From assembly GCA_003599885.1 (NCBI GenBank), contig QZKW01000012.1, positions 1 to 64,000 on the forward strand: a stretch of DNA of 64,000 nt. Direction: 5' to 3'. Both the position numbers and the translations under genes were made by a program. Numbering within the stretch: position 1 is the stretch's first letter; each line of letters opens with the position of its first letter. The notes under the pieces are model-generated. The model had not been told where the DNA came from and did not search any database. It was given only the letters and a program-made list of their open reading frames with translations. This document shows, in pieces, positions 55,078 to 62,431 of the stretch. The DNA comes from Desulfobacteraceae bacterium (lineage in GTDB: Bacteria; Desulfobacterota; Desulfobacteria; Desulfobacterales; Desulfosalsimonadaceae).

Positions 55078-55515
55078 ATGGGAATGTTCAAAACTACCGA
55101 AGAATTTGAAAAAGTTATTGTGGGTTTTTTTCAATTGGTCGGGAACACACCGATTATCGCCGACAAACTGCTGGAATCGAAAATGGTCATTCGCTTCACC
55201 TATACGGATCCGGACCTTGTGGTGGTGGTGGATTGCGCCGGGGAAAAGACAGAGGTCAGACCCCATGATACGGAAACCAAAGCGGTGGTTGAAATGACCA
55301 TGTCTTCGGACATCGCCCACCGGTTCTGGTTCGGCATGGTCAATCTGACCAAAGCCCTTACCCGAAAAGAAATGGTGGCCAAAGGCCCCATCCCGAAAGT
55401 CTTAAAACTCCTTCCGGCCATTAAACCGTCATATGCCATGTATCCCCAGTATCTGGACGCCAATGGATTCGGACAATACAACATCACCAAGGCATATACG
55501 CCGCCGACAGCATAA
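55078..55515 (+). CDS. SCP2 sterol-binding domain protein
   Basis: A 145-residue stand-alone SCP2-type lipid-binding protein (LLESKMVIRFTYTDPDLVVVVD, VVEMTMSSDIAHRFWFGMVNLTKALTRKEM). The ligand pocket of this fold holds hydrophobic acyl or sterol-like molecules, or acyl-CoA. It lies 25 bp after the alcohol dehydrogenase and 11 bp before the aldehyde oxidoreductase. It is distant from the SCP2 ends of the two fusions, so it is not just a split copy. Confidence 0.85.
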   Translation: MGMFKTTEEFEKVIVGFFQLVGNTPIIADKLLESKMVIRFTYTDPDLVVVVDCAGEKTEVRPHDTETKAVVEMTMSSDIAHRFWFGMVNLTKALTRKEMVAKGPIPKVLKLLPAIKPSYAMYPQYLDANGFGQYNITKAYTPPTA

Positions 55516-55526
55516 AGGAGACCATT

Positions 55527-57401
55527 ATGGGCGGTTATGCAGGACAAATTCTTTATGTGAATCTGACTTCCGGGGCCATTGAAAAAAAACCGCTGGATAT
55601 GGATTTTGCCAGAAAGCACATTGGCGGGCTCGGATTTGGGGCAACCATCTATCTCGATCTCATTAAAAACCATCCGGTTGATTTTGACCCTCTCTCTGAA
55701 TTAAATCCTTTTGTACTCATGACCGGGCCGCTCACCGGCATGAAAATGAACGGGGTTGCCCGGTGGACTGTTTGTTCGAAATCCCCGCTCACCGGATTTT
55801 ACGGGGACAGCAATGTGGGTGGTTTTTTCGGTGCGCAACTCAAATTTGCCGGCTATGACGGTATCGTGATCACCGGCAAGGCGGCGGTCCCTTCTTACCT
55901 TTATATTAATGATGACATTGTAGAAATCCGAACCGCTGAACCCTACTGGGGCAAAGATGTCTATACGGTAACGGATGCACTTAAAGAAGACTTAAAAGAA
56001 GGCCAGAAATCCGGTCAGGCGCTTGTTATCGGTCCGGCGGGTGAGCGCATGGTCAAGTTTGCCTCCATTATCAACAATAAAGGCCACGCAGCAGGCCGCA
56101 CCGGTATGGGGGCGGTTTGGGGTTCGAAACAACTCAAAGCCATCTATGTGAACGGCACGGGAAAAATCAAAATCGCCAAACCGGAAGCGCTCGATGAGCT
56201 GCGCGCTGAACTCAAAGAACTTTATGCGGACAGCATCGGCATCATGGCCCTTCATTCCGCAGGAACAGCAACGCATATGGATGTCGGCATTATCGGCGGG
56301 GATATCCCGATTAAAAACTGGCAGCAGACCGAATGGGACGACATCGACGATATCGGACCCACAGTCATTGAAGAAAAGATATTTGCGGGCCATAAAACCT
56401 GTTTTGGATGCGGCGTGGCATGTAAAAAAAGCGCGGAAGTCAAAGAAGGTCCCTTTCAGATGGAAAAAGGCCCCGGCCCTGAATACGAAACCATCGCTAC
56501 TTTTGGTTCCATGTGCCTGAATTCCAACATCGAGTCCATCGCCAAAGCCAATGAAATCTGTAATCGTTACGGCATGGACACCATCACCTGCGGATCCACC
56601 ATCGCGTTTGCCATTGAATGCTTTGAAAACGGTTTGATTACCGAAAAAGACACGGATGGGTTGCGTCTAACCTGGGGCAATTCCGATGCCATCGTTAAAA
56701 TGACGGAAAAAATTGGAAAACAGGAAGGATTTGGTGCGATTTTAAGCCTTGGCAGCGCAAAAGCCGCAGATCATATCGGCGGCATTGCACGGGATTTTTT
56801 AACCACGGTCAAGGGACTGGAAGCACCCATGCATGACCCCCGAAGCGCCCACGGCTATGGTCTGGCCTACGCTGTCTCACCCAGGGGTGCGTGCCATGAA
56901 GCAAGCCTGACCTTTGAAGCTGAAGGCGGCTTGATCTTTATCCCGGAAATCCCCGAGCTGTCAGCGGATCTGCCCGAAGGCAGTGAAGACCGGGCCCAGC
57001 TTAATGTGGCCTGTCAGGACTACGGCATGTTCTTTTCCAACTGTGCGATCTTCTGCAACCTCGGCGGCTCTCCTCTCAACGCCACCCAGGCCATTGACAT
57101 GGTCAACCATGTGACGGGGTTTGACTACACGCTGGATGAGATACTGAAAATCGGCAGGCGGTTATGGTATTTAAAACGGGGACTTACCAACTTGTTCGGC
57201 GCAAGAGCCAAAGACGACCGGCTCCCCAACCGTTTGATGACCGTTCTTGAAGCCGGCCCCACGGAAGGCAGTGTCCCGGACATGGACCGGATGCTGGCTG
57301 AGTTTTATGAATTACGAGGCTTTAACGCCGAGGGTGTTCCTGAAAAACAGATACTCGAAAGCGTCGGACTGCCGGAACTGGCAGGCTTGCTGCATCTCTA
57401 A
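55527..57401 (+). CDS. Tungsten aldehyde:ferredoxin oxidoreductase
   Basis: A 624-residue AOR-family enzyme, oxidising aldehydes to acids with ferredoxin at a tungstopterin. The [4Fe-4S] ligands are C292, C295, C299 (CFGCGVAC) and a C-terminal cysteine, C506 or C510 in NCAIFCNLGG. Pterin motifs include GLGFGATIYLDL, AGRTGMGAVWGSK and DPRSAHGYGLAYAVSPRG. The length is typical. It is last in the ADH-SCP2-AOR unit. It could remove aldehydes formed by a retro-aldol step, or reduce acids to aldehydes. Confidence 0.93.
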   Translation: MGGYAGQILYVNLTSGAIEKKPLDMDFARKHIGGLGFGATIYLDLIKNHPVDFDPLSELNPFVLMTGPLTGMKMNGVARWTVCSKSPLTGFYGDSNVGGFFGAQLKFAGYDGIVITGKAAVPSYLYINDDIVEIRTAEPYWGKDVYTVTDALKEDLKEGQKSGQALVIGPAGERMVKFASIINNKGHAAGRTGMGAVWGSKQLKAIYVNGTGKIKIAKPEALDELRAELKELYADSIGIMALHSAGTATHMDVGIIGGDIPIKNWQQTEWDDIDDIGPTVIEEKIFAGHKTCFGCGVACKKSAEVKEGPFQMEKGPGPEYETIATFGSMCLNSNIESIAKANEICNRYGMDTITCGSTIAFAIECFENGLITEKDTDGLRLTWGNSDAIVKMTEKIGKQEGFGAILSLGSAKAADHIGGIARDFLTTVKGLEAPMHDPRSAHGYGLAYAVSPRGACHEASLTFEAEGGLIFIPEIPELSADLPEGSEDRAQLNVACQDYGMFFSNCAIFCNLGGSPLNATQAIDMVNHVTGFDYTLDEILKIGRRLWYLKRGLTNLFGARAKDDRLPNRLMTVLEAGPTEGSVPDMDRMLAEFYELRGFNAEGVPEKQILESVGLPELAGLLHL

Positions 57402-57450
57402 GGAGCATAAAAGCATTCACGCATCTTTCACAATAGGTGAGATCATTATT

Positions 57451-57504
57451 AAAAAACAGACAGCAACGCCGGAACCGGATGAAACCGGCCCCGGCGTTGC
57501 TGTC
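57451..57504 (-). terminator. Terminator of the YkgJ-like gene
   Basis: A perfect 14-bp stem (GACAGCAACGCCGG at 57459-57472 with 57491-57504) plus a further inner CCGG pair. On the minus strand it is followed by a U-run. It overlaps the stop codon of the minus-strand gene by a base and also lies downstream of AOR. Confidence 0.85.
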
Positions 57505-57842
57505 TATCGAATTATTCCGGACCAGCTCCGCATAATTTGAAACCCGTCTGCCATTCTATTGATGGCCTGATAACGGTCGCAATAGTGAGCCTGGCAGGCA
57601 AGCGGTCGATGGATGTATATGCGGCATGTTCCCGTTCCGCTCAAGTTGGGGCAAACCTTTCGCCTGCAGCCAGGACGGGGAGAAGAATCTATAGCCTCAC
57701 CGGTCACCGGATGCCTGCCGCAGCACTCATGAACTTTGTCGTCAATTGCGCAATCTTCACATGGATTCATTCGCCTAATCCTTTCCAAAAAAACTTGGAA
57801 ATAATTGACTGCCTTTTCCGACAGTTTAGGATTTTCGAACAC
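57504..57842 (-). CDS. YkgJ-family cysteine-cluster protein
   Basis: A 112-residue protein of the YkgJ/Fe-S or zinc cluster family. Conserved cysteines are NPCEDCAI, HECCGRHP, PGCRRKVCPNL, GTCRIY, RPLACQAHYC. The family has a proposed metal-binding site but no proven biochemical function. It is isolated between AOR and a small helical gene and ends in a hairpin terminator. Confidence 0.75.
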   Translation of the reverse strand: MFENPKLSEKAVNYFQVFLERIRRMNPCEDCAIDDKVHECCGRHPVTGEAIDSSPRPGCRRKVCPNLSGTGTCRIYIHRPLACQAHYCDRYQAINRMADGFQIMRSWSGIIR

Positions 57843-57931
57843 ATATTCACCGTTCCGAATGGATAATCATTTGATTTCCTCAGAATAATTTGTTAAATAC
57901 GGCCCGAAACCTATGAATAAAGGGAACTGCA

Positions 57932-58264
57932 ATGCTGAAACATACGTTAGATAGAATCGAAGAAAAAATCAAGCTGTCGCCGAATATTCCTGAAGAAAAA
58001 AAAGCCGAATATTTTGATCTGCTTCATGAGTTAAATAATGAAATTAATGAATTAAGTAAAACAGAACAGGAAAAAGCCCAAAGCATCAAAGGGTTTACCA
58101 AAATCACCGCTCACGAAGCCACCCGGGAAACCATTGACCCCCATCTGATGCAAATATCCCTTGATGGTCTGTCGACATCCGTCAGGGAACTGCACGCGTC
58201 CTACCCTAAACTTGTCAATACTGTGAACGCCATCTGTTCGTTTTTATCTAAACTGGGCATTTAA
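57932..58264 (+). CDS. Small helical protein, DUF4404-like
   Basis: A 110-residue, mainly alpha-helical, charged protein without signal or membrane segment. The start LKHTLDRIEEKIK and the C-terminal HASYPKLVNTVNAICSFLSKLGI resemble short proteins of the DUF4404 type. The ATG follows GGGAA. It lies 34 bp before a monoglyceride-lipase-like gene, but no function is known. Confidence 0.6.
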   Translation: MLKHTLDRIEEKIKLSPNIPEEKKAEYFDLLHELNNEINELSKTEQEKAQSIKGFTKITAHEATRETIDPHLMQISLDGLSTSVRELHASYPKLVNTVNAICSFLSKLGI

Positions 58265-58298
58265 TGCCGTCAGCCCATGAAAGAGAGGCGCCCATATA

Positions 58299-59150
58299 AT
58301 GAACCCATCTGAAACGAAGGGAAACTTTATTTCCGGAAACGGTGTTTCCATCTTCTACAGACACCGATCTGCAACCTCTGAGCGCGCCAGATTGGTCCTT
58401 TCCCATGGTTTGGGCGAGCATTCTGGGAGATACAGCCATGTGATTGATCGCATGGCTGACATGGGCATATCCGTCTGGGCCCTTGATCATCAGGGCCATG
58501 GACAAAGCGGCGGCAACCGGGGCCATATCGAACGCTTTGAACTGTATCTGGATGATCTGAAACAAGTTATCGACATGGCAAAAAAGAATTTGCCGGATGG
58601 CATGAAGTGTTTCCTGCTGGGGCACAGCATGGGCGGCCTGATCGTACTTCGTTTTGCCGAAATATATAATGGTTTTATCGACGGGGTGATCGCCTCGTCG
58701 CCGGGGCTCGCGCCTGCCATTAAAATCCCAGTGGTCAAGGGGGGTGCCGCAAAATTTTTATCAAAAATCTGGCCGTCCCTGACTTTCGACAATGAACTGG
58801 ATACTTCCCAATTAAGCCATGATTTGGATGTTGTTCAGGAGTATATTGATGATCCCCTCGTCAACCGGAGAATCAGCGCCAGATGGTTTACGGAGTTTTT
58901 GTCCGCTATGGAAGCCACAAACACCGCTGCTGAAAAAATCCAAATTCCTACGCTCATACAGGTGGCCGGGGCAGACCGGATTGTGGACCCCGGCGCATCA
59001 AAAACATTTTTCAATTCCCTGACCACCAAAGACAAAACCCTTTTCATCTATGATGATTTATATCATGAAATTTACAATGAAGTGAACACTGACAGAGAAA
59101 AGGTGCTGAACGACCTTTCGCAATGGGCGGAACACCAAATTCAAAATTAA
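58299..59150 (+). CDS. Alpha/beta hydrolase, monoacylglycerol lipase-like
   Basis: A 283-residue PldB/MGL-type serine hydrolase. The oxyanion segment is SHGLGEHSGRY, the nucleophile S110 lies in GHSMGG, the acid in AGADRIVDPGAS and the histidine in YHEIYNE. No signal peptide, so a cytoplasmic lipase or lysophospholipase is likely. Downstream genes also handle lipids. Confidence 0.88.
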   Translation: MNPSETKGNFISGNGVSIFYRHRSATSERARLVLSHGLGEHSGRYSHVIDRMADMGISVWALDHQGHGQSGGNRGHIERFELYLDDLKQVIDMAKKNLPDGMKCFLLGHSMGGLIVLRFAEIYNGFIDGVIASSPGLAPAIKIPVVKGGAAKFLSKIWPSLTFDNELDTSQLSHDLDVVQEYIDDPLVNRRISARWFTEFLSAMEATNTAAEKIQIPTLIQVAGADRIVDPGASKTFFNSLTTKDKTLFIYDDLYHEIYNEVNTDREKVLNDLSQWAEHQIQN

Positions 59151-59189
59151 TCAAGAAAGCAGCCAGTTGAGCGCAATACAGGACAGGCC

Positions 59190-60305
59190 ATGAACTTAAA
59201 ACCTCAAGTTGTTTACCGGTATACCCAGAACATATCCATATTTCTTCCCGGAATTTTTCTCGTCTTGTTCATGTTAGTAACTGTATTTGCCGATCATTCA
59301 GAAGCAGCAGTGTCTTCTGAAGAAACCAAAACCGGCGATGTGTCTGTCGAAGCAGAACCAGATACCTTCGGCCTCTATCTTGAAAACGATTATTTCGCCC
59401 ATTCTGACGGGGGCTACACCAGCGGTCTGAAATTGTCATGGAGTTCAGGGCTACATGACGAGTATCCTCAATATGCATGGCCCCACCGCTGGCTGTATCC
59501 GCTCATCAAACATATACCTTTTGAAAAAAAGCCCGATCTGAAACGCAATATCACCTTTGCCCTGGGACAAAATATTTTTACTCCGGAGGACATCGATTCC
59601 GAAGAAGTGGTTGAAGATGACCGGCCTTATGCCGGCGTCACCTATCTTTCAATGGGATTTCACACCCGCAAGGACCGGTCAATGGATTCAGTGGAAATGT
59701 TGCTTGGACTGGTCGGTCCCAGTTCCGGCGCTGAAGAATGCCAGAAAGCGGTTCATCGCGTGTTTGACGATATCCAGCCCAACGGATGGGACAATCAATT
59801 AAACAATGAAGCCATCATAGATCTGGTATATGAACACAAAAAGAAAATAAAGCGCCCTGATCCCAATGGCGGGTTTGGATATGATGTTATTCTTAACACC
59901 GGCGGCGGCATCGGAAATGCGCTGACCTTTTACAATCTGGGGCTGATGTTTCGTACAGGATGGAATATTCCAAATGATTTCGGAATTATGCCAATCCGGC
60001 CCATCAGTTCCTTCAATGGGGCGATGGCCCATTCCGGCAGCGGGATTGCTTCGGACTTAGGGGTCCAGTTTTTCGTTTCAATCGAAGGAAGAGCTGTTTT
60101 TCAGAATATCTTTTTAGACGGGAACACGTTCACGGACAGTCACAGTGTCGATAAAAAACCAATGGTGGGCGACCTGATGACCGGCGTCAATGTCAACATG
60201 GGACGTGGCCAGCTCAGTTTTGCCCTGGTAAAACGTTCCAAGGAATTTGAAACCCAGAATGAGCCCCAGGAATTCGCCAGCATCAACCTTTCTTATGCCT
60301 ATTAA
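59190..60305 (+). CDS. LpxR-like lipid A deacylase (DUF2219)
   Basis: A 371-residue outer-membrane barrel. Residues 18-40 are a hydrophobic signal. The LpxR-type site begins N66-D67 in YLENDYF and continues HSDGGYTSGLKLSW; the probable catalytic histidine lies in SMGFHTRKD. Barrel strands end in LSYAY. LpxR enzymes remove the 3'-acyloxyacyl group of lipid A using calcium. Kdo and Lpt genes at 17-21 kb show that LPS is made. Confidence 0.82.
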   Translation: MNLKPQVVYRYTQNISIFLPGIFLVLFMLVTVFADHSEAAVSSEETKTGDVSVEAEPDTFGLYLENDYFAHSDGGYTSGLKLSWSSGLHDEYPQYAWPHRWLYPLIKHIPFEKKPDLKRNITFALGQNIFTPEDIDSEEVVEDDRPYAGVTYLSMGFHTRKDRSMDSVEMLLGLVGPSSGAEECQKAVHRVFDDIQPNGWDNQLNNEAIIDLVYEHKKKIKRPDPNGGFGYDVILNTGGGIGNALTFYNLGLMFRTGWNIPNDFGIMPIRPISSFNGAMAHSGSGIASDLGVQFFVSIEGRAVFQNIFLDGNTFTDSHSVDKKPMVGDLMTGVNVNMGRGQLSFALVKRSKEFETQNEPQEFASINLSYAY

Positions 60306-60412
60306 CTCTTCATATTTTTTCAAAAACCGCTCGGATGTATTGAGTTCAATCTGCGATCAGACCCAAACCCACTTAAAACCCGCGCCAACCAAAATTAAAC
60401 AAGGAGAAAAAA

Positions 60413-61477
60413 ATGAAAGTATTTAAAACCCGATTATTAAGCATCACCACCGTCCTGCTGCTCTCCCTGATGCTGATGCTGCCTGCCGGGACATTTGCAA
60501 AATCCTTTAATAAAATCATTGCCTTTGGTGACAGCCTCTCTGATCATCATGGTTTGGAACAATATTTGAGTCTTTACGACCCGATAAGCAATCCAAACGG
60601 TGTGCTGGAAGCATGGACAAACGGGGATGTGTGGGTTGAATATCTTGCAGACATCATGGGCGCAACACTGGATAACAACGCCATTGCCGGCGCAATGACC
60701 GAGGGCCATGAAAATGAATCGATTCAGGCCCTTTCAGACCAAGGCGCCTTGCCCCAGCTGGGTTTGATCGGTCAAGTCAACAGCTTTAGCAATGAGAATC
60801 CATCCTTTTTGCCAAAGGACACGCTTTTTACCATATGGATTGGGGGAAATGACCTGCTTGAATATGGAAGGGGCGAGTCTGACGCAGCATCTGTCGACGC
60901 ATTGCTCAGCGACGCCACAGACAACATCATCAATTCCATGAGCAAGCTCGCCAGTGAAGGCGCAACCAATTTTCTGGTTTTAAATCTTCCTGATCTTGGC
61001 AAAACCCCGGCCTATAATTCGAGAACCCCTTCCGAAATTGCCGGCGCGACCTCGTTATCTCTGATGTTTAATGCAGCGCTTGAAACCGGATTAACCAACT
61101 TTAAAAAATTGTTCCCTGATGTCAAAATCTACACATTAGATGTCTTTACCTTGATGAACAAAATGATCGCTGATGGCGAATTTGTCAATTCCACCGATAC
61201 ATATATGGTTCTGGACGAAAACGGCAATTATACCGGCGCTGTCAATGAACCGGCCGCCGATTATCTCTTCTGGGACAATATTCATCCTATGACCAAAGCG
61301 CATGAACTGGTGGCGATCAATGCCGATGACAAGATACAAGACGAGAACGATGACGATGATGACAGCTGCTTTATTGCTTCGGTTGTAACCCCTGTGGACT
61401 ATCGAGCGGGCGCGATGCTAATCGCTGCTGTTTTCTCAATCTCCGGGTTTGCCGGCTTGTTGCGAAAAAAGCATTAA
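60413..61477 (+). CDS. Secreted GDSL-family esterase/lipase with C-terminal anchor
   Basis: A 354-residue protein. Signal peptide about 1-29. The GDSL blocks are S41 in AFGDSLSD, GGND in IWIGGNDLLEYG and the catalytic D/H pair in WDNIHPMTKAHE. The C-terminus has an acidic linker (DDDDD), then SCFIAS and a hydrophobic helix ending in RKKH. This resembles the CFI-box-plus-helix ends seen on surface-anchored proteins. A phospholipase or esterase role at the cell surface is likely. The ATG follows AAGGAGA. Confidence 0.85.
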   Translation: MKVFKTRLLSITTVLLLSLMLMLPAGTFAKSFNKIIAFGDSLSDHHGLEQYLSLYDPISNPNGVLEAWTNGDVWVEYLADIMGATLDNNAIAGAMTEGHENESIQALSDQGALPQLGLIGQVNSFSNENPSFLPKDTLFTIWIGGNDLLEYGRGESDAASVDALLSDATDNIINSMSKLASEGATNFLVLNLPDLGKTPAYNSRTPSEIAGATSLSLMFNAALETGLTNFKKLFPDVKIYTLDVFTLMNKMIADGEFVNSTDTYMVLDENGNYTGAVNEPAADYLFWDNIHPMTKAHELVAINADDKIQDENDDDDDSCFIASVVTPVDYRAGAMLIAAVFSISGFAGLLRKKH

Positions 61478-61500
61478 CTAATTTATCATAGATTGACTTT

Positions 61501-61530
61501 GCATCAGGCGGGTACGCGTCCGCCTGATGC
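61501..61530 (+). terminator. Hairpin after the GDSL gene
   Basis: A perfect 11-bp stem GCATCAGGCGG with CCGCCTGATGC around GTACGCGT. No U-run. An in-frame ATG of the next gene (61527) lies inside it, which argues for a later start there. Confidence 0.5.
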
Positions 61531-61556
61531 AATCCATGAGCCCGAGCCAAACAAAA

Positions 61557-62303
61557 ATGATACATGAAAAACACATTACTGTTCAATATGCGGAAACCGG
61601 CGTCAACGGGAAACTCAAGCCGGTCAATATCTTGAATTATTTTCAGGATATCGCCAGCGACCACAGCGCCGAGATGGGTGTTTCCGCCATGGATCTGTTC
61701 CCAAAAGGGCTCGCATGGGTGATATTTCAGTATCAAATTAATATTTTCCGCTATCCCTCCTGGAAGGACAATCTTCGGATGCGCACCTGGCGTTTTCCGT
61801 ATAGAAATTTATATGAGCTGAGACAGTACGAAATTTTTGACGATCAGGACAATCTGCTGATTTCATCCAAAAGTTCGTGGGTGCTGACCAGCACGGTTTC
61901 TAAAAAACCCGTTCGACTCGACAAACATCTGCCGGTGGAAATGATTGACGGCCTGCAGCAGCCCGTCATCGAAGATTTCATCTCACTGCCGGAAATATGC
62001 AGCAGTGATGCGGGGCGCTCATTTAATGCCCGGATGCATGATCTGGACTTCAATCGCCATGTCAACAATTCAGTCTATGTGGTATGGGGCGTCGAAACCG
62101 TTCCCAGGGATATTATCCAAACCTGCCGGCCCACATCAATCAACGTGAATTATCTGGGGGAATCCCTCTACGGCGACCCGGTCACGGTAAAAACCCAATG
62201 CATGCAATCCGGTCCGGCATCAACGTTTCTTCACTCCATCATCAATGAAGGCTCGGGAAAAGAAATCACCCGCCTTCAAACCCGCTGGGAAAAATTTGAA
62301 TAA
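61557..62303 (+). CDS. Acyl-ACP thioesterase (FatA/FatB type)
   Basis: A 248-residue double hot-dog thioesterase. Each half shows the fold (VQYAETGVNGKLKPVNILNYFQDIA; MHDLDFNRHVNNSVYVVWG), with the catalytic Asp-Asn-His region DLDFNRHVNN in the second half. It releases fatty acids from acyl carrier protein. The start at 61557 is used as it avoids the hairpin; the frame is open back to an ATG at 61527. It is followed by an acyl-CoA ligase, which could activate the free acids. Confidence 0.83.
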   Translation: MIHEKHITVQYAETGVNGKLKPVNILNYFQDIASDHSAEMGVSAMDLFPKGLAWVIFQYQINIFRYPSWKDNLRMRTWRFPYRNLYELRQYEIFDDQDNLLISSKSSWVLTSTVSKKPVRLDKHLPVEMIDGLQQPVIEDFISLPEICSSDAGRSFNARMHDLDFNRHVNNSVYVVWGVETVPRDIIQTCRPTSINVNYLGESLYGDPVTVKTQCMQSGPASTFLHSIINEGSGKEITRLQTRWEKFE

Positions 62304-62431
62304 CCCCGGCTTCCAATAACAATTTGATTTAACGCCGCCGGTATATTATTTAAAGAACATAACACCCCTGCAAATTCCGAAAATTCAAACCAAACACTTG
62401 CCATGCCATTTCGGGCAAAATGGAGGATTCA

